Made by a program: the position numbers and the translations under genes. A stretch of 64,000 bases of DNA, taken from assembly GCA_011037195.1 (NCBI GenBank), contig JAAEAF010003487.1:1-64000 (forward strand), in the 5' to 3' direction. A model generated the notes under the pieces. That model searched no databases and had not been told where the DNA came from. It was given only the letters and a program-made list of their open reading frames with translations. The DNA comes from Triatoma infestans (lineage: Eukaryota > Arthropoda > Insecta > Hemiptera > Reduviidae). Positions 42,645 through 51,350 of this stretch are shown piece by piece (positions within the stretch are counted from its first letter, which is position 1; each line of letters starts with the position of its first letter).

Positions 42645-43062
42645 AAAAACAGCATTTTAGCAGGGAAAGCATAACCCCGCCTCTTCCTTCCCGGAAAAAA
42701 TGTCTGAAGTAAAATGGTAGCACTGTGTATGTGTAGTTGTTATATTAAGTTTAAATAAAATCGTTGTAGCTGTTTTTGAAAAAATCTCAAAAAACTGAAA
42801 CATTCAGGAAAGTGGTATTTCCGGAGACTGATTTTGACCAAAATGTTATTGGCAGGTCCTTTGGCGAGATATATCGAGTTAAAACTTTTTACGTTTTTCG
42901 CTTTTTGATTTACGCTGAGCAAACACACACACATAGACCCTTTCTGAAAACTACTTTTTCAGACTCAGAGGATCAATGGCTATTTCCGGTAAAAACTCGA
43001 TGTCGAAAAGTTGATACGATCGCAATACTTCCTCTTGTAATGATAGAAAGTAAAACGGTTTC
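42645..43062 (-). repeat. Agt dispersed repeat, left part after the PLE
   Basis: GCAGGGAAAGCATAACCCCG (42660-42679), AAATCGTTGTAGCTGTTTTT (42757-42776), TATTTCCGGAGACTGATTTT (42817-42836), TATTTCCGGTAAAAACTCGA (42980-42999) and a degenerate end AATGATAGAAAGTAAAACG (43036-43054). Confidence 0.75.
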
Positions 43063-43119
43063 CAAATCAAGCAAAATGTAGATTAGCTGGAGCCAAAGAA
43101 AAAATTTTTAACTTTTAAA

Positions 43120-43185
43120 GTTTGTTTGTCGACGTTTCGGACACCTTTGGTGTCCTTTCTCTGGATTTGTTAAGGAGTGGTAGAG
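43120..43185 (-). ncRNA. Hammerhead-like PLE motif with long stem II, subfamily F
   Basis: Minus strand: GGACACC, loop AAA, GGTGTCC is a perfect seven-pair hairpin (complement of 43139-43155), followed by GAAACGTCGAC (GAA, palindrome ACGT, C). The upstream half reads CCAGAGAAA and does not match CTGANGA, so half the core is lost or diverged. Confidence 0.4.
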
Positions 43186-43459
43186 AGTTAGATGTTGTGG
43201 TTCCAACCAACATTTTGCTTGTTTTATTAACAATGGCCTCATGTAACTACTGATTATAATAAAAAGTTACCAGTTTGGGTGTAACTATTGTTTTTTTTTC
43301 GCAGCCCAACGTGAATAGCGCTATGTACAAAATTCACAAGACTTTATTTCCCTTACATCCACAATATAATGTTTTAAACCTTATTGCCTTCCTAATAATT
43401 TTTCTTCGTTTTTCGATTTCCATTTCCAAAATATCTTCCCAATACTTGTTGATCAGATC

Positions 43460-43560
43460 CCAGGTACTTCAATCTGGATACTTCATCTATATCCAAAACT
43501 TGTCCATCACTTTTATTACATTCATTACCCGGATTCGTGGTCATAAATCCCGGTTTTTTT
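43460..43560 (-). pseudogene. Possible RTE-type LINE reverse-transcriptase fragment
   Basis: Minus strand translation NKSDGQVLDIDEVSRLKYLG resembles the (DG..L..V..FKYLGS) block downstream of the catalytic site in RTE-like reverse transcriptases. Only about 25 residues support this. Confidence 0.4.
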
Positions 43561-44460
43561 TTTCAGATTTATCTGGAAAATAAATTATTATATCTGAAAA
43601 ACTAATTAAAGTCTGAAAAATGATTTCATAAGCGTTCTGTGGCTACTTGCAAAATCGAAGTTTTGGTTTCTGTAGGTAGTACGGTTCCACTACTTATTCT
43701 ATCTGTAAAATTGAGAGAATAGCAACACAAGATGTTTTATATAACAGGAATGTCGTTCAAGACGAAGATGTCGGTTTATAAGTGCCAATGAAAAAATAGA
43801 ATTGGGTCAATAATGTTTAAAGTGGTATCATCGTAGAATATTGGCATTTACCTACGTAGGTGTAGGTCAAAAATATTGGGCACTAGTAGGATATTATAAT
43901 CAGTAAAATTGGCCACCAATCGATTATGTAGGTCGATTGGTAATTTAATGTCATTATACTTGTATGTTATTCAGCCACATTTGTTTCACACCAGTGTAAA
44001 TTGTAACTAAAATCTGCGAGGTAACTAACATACAGTGAAGGTCTTCTTGCCAACAAAACCAAGGTGAAAACAACATTATAGAGAGATTCAGAGTCCCTGA
44101 AAAAAAAAACTTATATTGCCATTCTCATGGTAAGCTAAATAACAAACAAAAGGTTTTCTTATTATTATTAAATGCATATTAACCTTTAATACATTAGTAG
44201 AGCGATTGAAATTAGAAAAAAAAGAAGCGTGCCATGCCTTCTCTATTGTTCCTTTCTAACGATTTATTTCCTTCCCTTCCTTTACGGTTTATTCATCTTT
44301 CGTTCCACATACTTCTATAGGCTAGCCATGAAAATTAGTTCACTGCTCGAATTATTTTCCTACTTCGCATGCTCTTCTCTGGCTGCAATTTATAATGAAA
44401 TAAAGAATAGTAGAATAGAAATAACGAAGTTCGATCTTAGAAAATAAAACAACTACAATT
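43561..44460. other. No recognised gene
   Basis: A + frame at 44229-44447 has no motif. GTAGGTCAAAAATATTGGGC and neighbouring TAGGTGGTC-like blocks are not clear repeats. Confidence 0.5.
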
Positions 44461-44508
44461 TTGCCAACGTTTCGATTAATAATTATCTTTTTTGGGTAGA
44501 AAAAATAT
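44460..44508 (-). ncRNA. Hammerhead-like PLE motif, subfamily E, degenerate
   Basis: Minus strand: a GATAATTATTAATC hairpin, then GAAACGTTGGCAAAATTGTA, very close to the GAAACGTTGGCATAATTG of 42573-42590. The upstream core half (CCCAAAAAA) is not recognisable. Confidence 0.35.
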
Positions 44509-44529
44509 GTATTAATTGTGCGAAAAATG

Positions 44530-44658
44530 TATGGTGTGAAAACATCACACGACTTTCTTATATTGCGATTTATTGCATAGTTGTAACTGACTAATTCTGT
44601 TCCAACATATAATTACTACCAGATGTTTAGTTGTTTGCAGTAAGAGAAAGCCAGAAAA
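44530..44658 (-). repeat. Agt short form, about 125 bp
   Basis: Runs from GGTGTGAAAACATCACACGA (44533-44552) to TTTGCAGTAAGAGAAAGCCA (44634-44653) with ATTACTACCAGATGTTTAGT between. Both family ends are present with almost no body, so it is either an internal deletion derivative or the minimal unit. Confidence 0.75.
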
Positions 44659-44734
44659 AAAAAACAAAATAAAAACGGTGAAGAAAAGTCAGAATTCAAT
44701 AGGTATTTTAATCCGTAATGCTGAATAACATCTA

Positions 44735-44955
44735 GGATTTTATCCGTCGTAGCATTGTTATATTTGTTACTTCTGACCGGTTTCGAATTCTCATCTAAAT
44801 CTTCAGAGTAGAGCGTACTCTCACGCACCACACTCATCACAGTCAGACTTGAGACTATCTCTACACGAACTTGATAGCCATTCTCTGACTATGGATGAGC
44901 AGCATACAAAACCGGTCAGAAGCAACAAATGCTGTGACAGAAAAATCGTAGAAAA
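44735..44955. mobile_element. PLE terminal-repeat inverted pair, subfamily A
   Basis: The left arm (44738-44830, minus sense) has the complement of GAAACCGGTCAGAAGTAACA and TGCTACGACGGATAAAATCC. The right arm (44850-44950, plus sense) has ACCGGTCAGAAGCAACAAAT and GCTGTGACAGAAAAATC. Core halves are CTGAAGA on the left and CTGACTA (44885-44891) on the right. Stem II is degraded in both. Short + and minus frames here are not genes. Confidence 0.65.
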
Positions 44956-45435
44956 TCAAAGTTCATTTTTAAAAAAAGCATGTCTGTTTTCAATCCAAAA
45001 CGTCACACATCTTTCCTATTTATTTTGCCAGATCTAATTGAAAGACTCAATTCACCCCTTTCTAGGGGCTTTGGGAAAATTATATTAAATTTTAAATTAT
45101 TTAAAACTTTCTTAGAGGAGGGTTAAAAAAAAGAAGATCAATCCTTTCTCACTCTCCCTTTTCAGCTAAAACCTGTCAGTGTTAATTGGATTCTGTGAAT
45201 ATATCGCCTGATAGTATAGGGGGTTAGTATAGGTGGTCGGTATAGGTGGTCGTGAATGAAAAGAACGAATAATCGCTAATGGATTTTTTTTTTACCTGTA
45301 ACTCATTATCAACGTCAATTAAGCAAATTTCTTGACAGTTTTAAAACTGGTGAATTATTTATTCATTTTTTATTTTATTTAGTTGCTTATTTTAGTGTCA
45401 AAATTATTATTTATTTTTTACTTCTTTGGAGGGGA
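44956..45435. other. No recognised gene
   Basis: TATAGGTGGTCGGTATAGGT with a preceding TATAGGGGGTTAG gives three imperfect short tandem units at about 45215-45255. Otherwise AT-rich and featureless. Confidence 0.5.
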
Positions 45436-45439
45436 TAAA

Positions 45440-45790
45440 TTCTCTCTAGGTAGGGTAGCAGTGCTATAGCCCCCATAAGTCGCCTCTGTATATCCTAAGG
45501 TACCTACAGAAACTTCCTAACCAATCACACCGTGTCGAGAACAGCCTTTTGTGCTTCTATGAGCAGGTCTTTGAACAGGCCCAACTCGCTAATAACTGAC
45601 AGTGTGGTTTTTGGCACTAACCCATCGACAGATAATATTATGGGCTGCACTAACGATTTGCTCTGGTTGTACATTTCCTTTAACTCAAAACCAACGTCCT
45701 GATACTTCTAATTTTTTTGCCGCGGGTCTTTAAAATATTTTCATCATTTGGCACGGCAATATCGAAGATGGAGCCATTCTAAACTTTTAT
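45440..45790 (-). pseudogene. Retrotransposon ORF C-terminal domain
   Basis: Minus strand: SIFDIAVPNDENILKT near 45745-45785, then in a shifted frame QDVGFELKEMYNQSKSLVQP, IILSVDGLVPKTTLSVISEL and GLFKDLLIEAQKAVLDTV with a stop, then LVRKFL. This (DIAVP.D.N ... KYQ.L..E....... ILSV.G.VP ... L...QKAVL..T..VRKFL) arrangement is common at the C-terminus of LINE polyproteins in arthropods. The clade is not certain. One frameshift and at least two stops break it. Confidence 0.75.
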
Positions 45791-45829
45791 TATTTTCCCG
45801 GGCACTTTTGGGGATGGGGTGGGGTTATG

Positions 45830-46016
45830 TTTTCCTTTAATGTTCTATTTCAGTTCACCAATGTGCTATACAATTCTTTCAACTATATAACATTAATTAG
45901 AATTATATGAGTTGCCAAAATTCCCAGTTTTAAGAAAATCGGAAGTGCAGTGTTACTGAATAGGTTTTTCAGTTTTTTTGTGATTTTCTCTCCATAAAAA
46001 TGCCGACTGTTTAAAC
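45830..46016 (+). repeat. Agt dispersed repeat, left of the hAT insertion
   Basis: TTATGTTTTCCTTTAATGTT, CTATATAACATTAATTAGAA (45884-45903), GTTTTAAGAAAATCGGAAG and CAGTGTTACTGAATAGGTTT match 28300-28690 closely. The copy is cut at GTTTAAAC (46009-46016), the hAT target duplication. Confidence 0.85.
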
Positions 46017-47431
46017 CAGTGGTTCCCAAAGTGGTCCCTACGGACCCCCAGGGGTCCCCGGTATCATTCAGGGGGTCCGTGGAAAATTAAAATTGATTTG
46101 GGGGTCCCTGAACAACGTCATGGTGTCCGCGCAAGGTTTAATATAAAATAATAAAATTGTGATCCATTTTTATTATTATTGAAATTAGCAGTATTGTACA
46201 ACTCGGTAGGAAGATACCGAGGCTTTCTGGCATACTTAAAACAAGCTGTACCGAATGTATTTTCAATACATTGTGTCATTCATCGACATCATTTAGTCGC
46301 AAAAAATCTTAGTGAACGTTTGCATGGATCACTAGATTATGTCATTAGAGCAGTTAATAAAATCAAAAGAGGAATGCCTTCAATGAGAGATTATTTGCTC
46401 AACTTTGTTTGGAAAATGACGAAGACTATAATCGTTTACTACTTCACACAGAAGTACGTTGGTTATCTAAAAGTGCATGTTTGAATCGATTTTATGCGCT
46501 CTTTGATTCAGTGTTGGAATTCCTGGAAAGCAAAGACAATGATTTGCGACACAATTTAATTAACTCAAAAAGTGACATAGCCTATATGACTGATTTATTT
46601 GCCAAATTTAACGAAACTAATTTGAAACTACAAGGTGACCAATTAAATTTAATCAAAACTAAAAGCGTAATATCTGCGTTTGTTGCAAAACTTTTTCTGT
46701 ACAAACAAAACTTGGGAAGAGGAGAATATTCTCAGTTTCCAAATCTTTCGAAATTGCAAAATAGAGATGAAGATTTGCTTGCTTACTGTCAACACTTAAC
46801 GGCTCTTCATGCAGACCTGAACCAAAGATTTGAGGATATTCTTCACATGGATATTCCCGACTGGGTGTTGAACCCTTTTGCGCGTGGACAAACTCAGATC
46901 CCAAACACAGATGAATCCATACTAATACAGGAGCAGCTTATTGAAATATCCACAAATGAAGAACTTAAACCAATGTTTGAACAAGGATACCACAAATTCT
47001 GGATACAAAAACAGATCCCAATTTTATATCCTGCATTATGGGTTATTGTACAGAAGTTGTTGACTGCTTCCCCGTCTTCCTATTTGGTAGAACGTAGATT
47101 CAGTGCTGTTATGAACCTCATCACAAAAAAAAGAAACCGACTAGAAATTAGTGCTCGCGGGGATTTGCGGTTGCTACTCACAAACATTGAGCCGGACATA
47201 AATACTCTCATAACATCTCATCACGTTCATCCAAGTCATTAATTTTTTTTTTATTTTAAACAATAGTTATAATTTCAATAAATACTTCTGCAACAAAATG
47301 TTTTTTTAAATTTGTAATTTTTATACTATGCATTTATGTAGCCTTTTCACTTCGGGGAGGGGAGGGGGGTCCGTGGGCAAGTTTTGACTATATAAAATGG
47401 TCTATGGGTCAAAAAAGTTTGGGAACCACTG
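46017..47431 (+). mobile_element. hAT transposon, non-autonomous derivative
   Basis: The terminal inverted repeat starts CAGTGGTTCCCAAAGTGG at 46017 and ends with its partner TTTGGGAACCACTG at 47418-47431. Subterminal GGGGTCC repeats sit at both ends (GGGGTCCCCGG near 46051, GGGGTCCGTGG near 46075 and 47367). The flanks carry a perfect 8-bp duplication GTTTAAAC (46009-46016 and 47432-47439), the size expected for hAT. At 1415 bp the element lacks the N-terminal transposase region and cannot move by itself. Confidence 0.95.
46179..47242 (+). pseudogene. hAT transposase remnant, ZBED5/SCAND3 type
   Basis: Frame one (46179 to about 46398) reads SVGRYRGFLAYLKQAVPNVF, SIHCVIHRHHLVAKNLSERL and GSLDYVIRAVNKIKRGM. 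A one- or two-base indel near 46395-46400 shifts to frame two, which reads ENDEDYNRLLLHTEVRWLSK and continues to 47242. The end, SSYLVERRFSAVMNLITKKR followed by GDLRLLL, is the hAT C-terminal dimerisation domain. The BED zinc finger and the N-terminal half with the first catalytic Asp are missing. It is a broken gene, although frame two alone is 277 codons without a stop, which suggests a fairly recent insertion. Confidence 0.92.
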
Positions 47432-47520
47432 GTTTAAACACTAATAAGAATTGTAAGTGTGAAGAAAGTTTGCCATTTCGCAGTAAGAGAAAGTCATGTG
47501 AGTGTTTTGATTAAGATGAA
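47432..47520 (+). repeat. Agt dispersed repeat, right of the hAT insertion
   Basis: GTTTAAACACTAATAAGAAT, GAAGAAAGTTTGCCATTTCG and CAGTAAGAGAAAGTCATGTG (47480-47499) followed by AGTGTTT form the right end, equal in order to 28690-28765. Confidence 0.85.
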
Positions 47521-47749
47521 CGAGATTTTGATGGAATAGCGCGAATTCTTGCGTAGGTTTCCATCTTTCTCTTTTTCACCTTCTTCTCTTTATTGATGTT
47601 TATTAGAGTTGAATAATGTTTTTACACATGTAAAACACATGTTTTGTGAGAATGTAGTGGGTAACTCACTTGTGTGTAAAAGTTGAACTTTTTTCTTTCT
47701 CTTCTATTTTCAATACTTTGTGGACTGCGCTACCTACATAAAATTAAGG
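47521..47749. other. Spacer
   Basis: T/C-rich sequence (CTTTCTCTTTTTCACCTTCT) with no recognised feature. Confidence 0.5.
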
Positions 47750-48665
47750 ACAATATAATTAATTGCTAAAAACTCCATGTCTAAGAAAAGTTTTTTGAAT
47801 TCCTTGAAGAAATTTTTGCTGGTATTTAACATGAATTCTGTTTTGTCCCACTTAGTATAAACGGCCAAATACAAAATGGCGGTCTTGATCTTGCATTTCC
47901 ACCTTCTTTTCAACAATGGAATGAAAATTTTGAGTTTTTTTCTGTAAAATAGAAAAATTTTGACATTAATTATATAAAATAGAAAATAATATGAAATAAC
48001 TTGATTTTGTGATTTTTTTTTTTAATTTTTATTGCACAATTTGATAATTTATAAAATACCTACGAAGAGAAAATTAGTAAAACAATTCTGAACTAGCTTT
48101 TTCAAAGAAATAATTAGCTATAAATAATTAGCCAATCACAATGTAGAAGTAAAGGTATCAAATGTGGGCGTGATCAACATGATAATTGTAACTTTCTGAT
48201 TGACCTAACATACACCCACATTTCACACCTCCTGTCTACACTGTGATTGGTTAGTTATTTATAACTAATTATTTCCTTGAAAAAAGTAGTTTAGAATTTT
48301 TTTACTAATTTTCCCTTCGTTGGTATTTTATAAATAATCAAACTGTGCAATACAAATTTTTTAATAAAGAAATGCCATAACTCAACTTATTTTTAAAATA
48401 ATATTTACGGTTTTTTAATTAATGTGAGCTATGCAGTACAAACTTCAGAATTTTCATTCTATTGTTGAAAAAGAAAGCAAAAGAGAATTAAGTATAAATG
48501 CAAGGTGCAGTGTAAGTCTTCTATTTTGTATTTGGCCGTTCATACTAAGGGAACAAAATAAAATTGATGTTGAACACAATTTTCACAAAATTTTCCCAAT
48601 GGAATTCATAATAGTCAATTAAAAAACTTTTCTTAGACCTGGAGTTATTAGCTATATTGTAATGT
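47750..48665. repeat. Long foldback (inverted-repeat) element
   Basis: The left arm (about 47750-48180) and right arm (about 48215-48665) are diverged reverse complements along their whole length. Paired blocks include ACGGCCAAATACAAAATGG with its complement TATTTTGTATTTGGCCGTTC, CTAAGAAAAGTTTTTTGAAT with AAAAAACTTTTCTTAGACC, AAAATACCTACGAAGAGAAA with CCTTCGTTGGTATTTTATAA, and AGCCAATCACAATGTAGAAG with CTACACTGTGATTGGTTAG. The central loop is about 35 bp. Arms end at GGACAATATA and TATATTGTAA. No ORF or transposase is present. A MITE or foldback transposon, or an inverted duplication, would look like this. The two short frames on the arms (47734-47916 minus and 48431-48622 plus) are copies of each other and probably not genes. 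Confidence 0.85.
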
Positions 48666-49850
48666 TATTTATTGGGGGGTAAATTTAATTAATAATTAAA
48701 TAATTAAAATTTATAATGTAAATCTTCTCTAAAGGGATCTCGTGAGGTCTGTGTTCACCTGAACTAGGAGAGGATGTGAAATAAATCATACATAGCTCAT
48801 TATTATCATGTATATATTTAATAATAACAAAATAAGTTAATAAGTTAGTATCAAATCTTGTCTTAAGATAAAACCAAAATTACAGGGATTAATTCATAAT
48901 AAGACTTACACATAAACATTTGTTGAAGGTTGGGTTTGCACCATGTCAGTATTATACATTTTCCGATTGCACTGCTTTTCCTATACACAGATTTCTCATC
49001 ACTACAAATTTGATCCCTCACTATTTCTGGCCCTAGATTTATATAATCCCTCCCTCCACTGAAGAGTGAAAGGAAGGGAAATTCCTTTTATTGTAACTGA
49101 AGGTATTCTACCTTCATAACTGTTCCCTATTGTTTTCACCCAACCTTCAAAAACCCCAAATTTCGCCTTACACAAAAATGTAATTTTTGTTAATTTATAT
49201 TTAACATAAATATCATAATAATATTTATCATTTCTCCTAGAGTTACACATATTACAATATATTATATTAATTTTATGTACGTATGTGGCACAGACCACAA
49301 AGTATTGATAGAGTACTACAAAGATGGTGTTCTAGATATCAGCTAATTCAATTAAAATCTAGTTTCTTGCAAACATACAAAAAGGAATCGAACTAATTAT
49401 TAGCGCCATTAAATAAATAAATTATAATAAGATGAAGCGTTATATATTACAGTTCGGAAATCTAGAGACAATGTAACTATGTAAATTGGAGTAAGATAAA
49501 GTATTGTGAGTGTTTTACAACAGATTTTTGTTAACTTTCAGATGCAATAATGTTGATTAATTTTTTCATTTTTTTAATTTCTAATTTTGTTTTTTATTCC
49601 AGGGCGAGTTCAATTAGTGGCACACTGAACTCAAATATATTCAGTCTCTGTAAGTACTTACAGCTTAATTTGTTTTCTATTCTTTTCATCTTATTTACAA
49701 AAAACTTCAGTAATATGTTAATAGTTATTTATTTGACAGGAGAGTAAAGTGCTATTATTTGCCACACTGAGACCAGCAAATATGGCACTTAACGAGAATT
49801 ATACAAGAACTTTATTCTCGTATTAAATATTAACAATTGAAAGTATTTAA
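48666..49850. other. No recognised gene
   Basis: Poly-G run GGGGGGTAA at 48674. A minus frame at 49002-49298 (98 codons) has no motif. GTGAGTGTTTTACAACAGAT at 49507-49526 is a lone Agt right-end block. Confidence 0.5.
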
Positions 49851-49854
49851 AAAT

Positions 49855-50792
49855 TCTGGTGTGAAACATTACACGACTTACTCTTTCTTACACCTTTTAA
49901 TACAATTATATATAAAATGGCAATTGCTCTTTAAACTTCAGATTTTATTATTTGTCCTGACATAAAGAGACGGTGGGGGATAAGTTCCAACCTGTTTTGT
50001 GGCAGGTAGAAAACTGATTATATTATAGCCCAGTAGAGCGCTCTAAAATCACTGAACCAAGTACATATTATAAAATTTGAAATTAACGCCACGAATTCCG
50101 CACTACTATCCAGATTAAAGTAATATTTTTGAGAAGTTAGGGTACTAAGTTTAACGGAAATCGTTACAATTATTTTCGAGAAAATTCAAAAAACTCAAAA
50201 ACCTGTTCTATAATGTCGTACTTTCCGGTTAACCGATTTTCATCAAATTCGGAATTCTATCAATACTTCTATTATAGAATTATTGATATTGTGTGAGTGA
50301 TAAAACTTGATATTATACTGAAGTGATATGTCAGAGAAAGGCATAACGCTAGTGTTCGCTCTCCCAGAACCCCCCAAAATAAATTTTTCCGGGAAAATGT
50401 TTCAAATAAAAATGGTAGACATTTACGTATGTGTGTAGATTGTATCCCAAGTTTAAAGAAAATAATTCATTAGAGCAGTTTCTGAGAAAATCGCGAAAAA
50501 CTGAAGAACACATTCACGAAAATTGCAATTTTGGTTGATGCACTTTGCCAGAAACCTTTATGTCTGATGCCGGTGAAAGTACCTAAGCAGAATACCAAGT
50601 TTCTGAGCTTTCTGGGACTTTTTGTTTATGAGATATTCGGTTAAAACACACACACAAACCATTCGCTAAAAACAGTTTTTTCGTATTAAGGGGATCCTAA
50701 AACATGTATTTCTGGTGAAAACTCAATTCCGAAAAATCTGGCGCGATCGCATTACTTCCGCTCACTAGGATTAAGAGGAAGTAAAAACTAAA
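49855..50792 (-). repeat. Agt dispersed repeat, essentially complete
   Basis: Starts TTCTGGTGTGAAACATTACA (49854-49873) and ends CACTAGGATTAAGAGGAAGT (50764-50783). All landmarks are in order: CCCAGTAGAGCGCTCTAAAA (50028-50047), first module CGTACTTTCCGGTTAACCGA (50217-50236), TTCCGGGAAAATG (50387-50399), second module AAATCGCGAAAAACTGAAGA (50488-50507), CAGAATACCAAGTTTCTGAG and TATTTCTGGTGAAAACTCAA. It is a useful reference copy of about 930 bp. Confidence 0.9.
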
Positions 50793-50939
50793 TCATGTTT
50801 AGAACTTTATTTTAATACAACCTGTAAGTAAGCAAGTAAAAAGAATAATGGTAAAGACATCTATAATTTGTAGTGGTGGTTGGTTCCGCAGAGCTGGAAA
50901 GCATCATAGACATTTTCCGTGTAGCCTGCTTCATTTTGT

Positions 50940-50992
50940 GGGTCATCACCGGTTTTCGGGGGGCGTTCGCCCATCTTCAGGATGCGTTTTTC
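50940..50992 (-). ncRNA. Hammerhead-like motif, broken partner copy
   Basis: The complement reads CATCCTGAAGATGGGCGAAC, GCCC with two extra C bases, GAAAACCGGT and then GATG. The cleavage-site C between the palindrome and GATG is missing and an extra A sits before the palindrome, so this arm should not cleave. Confidence 0.55.
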
Positions 50993-51084
50993 AGACAGTT
51001 GACAACACAGACTCGCACAGACTTTTAGAGTTAGTGTGAAACTAAGTTACTCTGTGCGAGTCTGTGTTGTCACACTGTCTGAAA

Positions 51085-51127
51085 AATGCATCCTGAAGAT
51101 GGGCGAACGCCCGAAACCGGTCGATGA
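51085..51127 (+). ncRNA. Hammerhead-like motif, best copy
   Basis: Core half CTGAAGA is at 51093-51099. Stem II is GGGC (51101-51104), loop GAAC, GCCC (51109-51112), with T51100 as an extra base before it. GAA at 51113-51115 is followed by the perfect palindrome ACCGGT (51116-51121) and cleavage base C51122. Stem I is a clean four-pair GATG (51123-51126) with CATC (51089-51092). Every invariant core base of a hammerhead is present. Stem III can only form between two molecules, as in published diminished-stem-III variants from PLEs. The extra T is the one clear departure. Confidence 0.6.
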
Positions 51128-51254
51128 CCACAAAATGAAGCAGGCTACCACGGAAAATGTCTCTGATACATCTATAATTTATAGAGGCTTCTGCAAGCTA
51201 TCTCCTCCAGTTTCAGGACTCACTTAATTCATTGCAAAAAATTCCTTTTAATCA

Positions 51255-51350
51255 ATATAAAACACACACACACACACACACACAACACACACACACACAA
51301 CCAACATACACATAATATATGATATATATATATATATATATATATATCCA
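51255..51350. repeat. CA and TA microsatellites
   Basis: (CA)n from 51262 to about 51298 with one interruption, then (TA)n at about 51322-51348. Confidence 0.95.

Larger units (their letters stand above)
50865..51182. mobile_element. PLE terminal-repeat hairpin, subfamily C
   Basis: The left arm (about 50880-51025, minus sense) and right arm (about 51050-51170, plus sense) are reverse complements with a few indels, separated by about 25-35 bp. Shared blocks include TCTGTGCGAGTCTGTGTTGT, CTGAAGATGGGCGAACGCCC, CACAAAATGAAGCAGGCTAC and GGAAAATGTCT. The similar ACATCTATAATTT stands outside both arms in direct orientation (50858-50870 and 51168-51180), a possible target duplication. Two short + frames are not genes. 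Confidence 0.8.
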
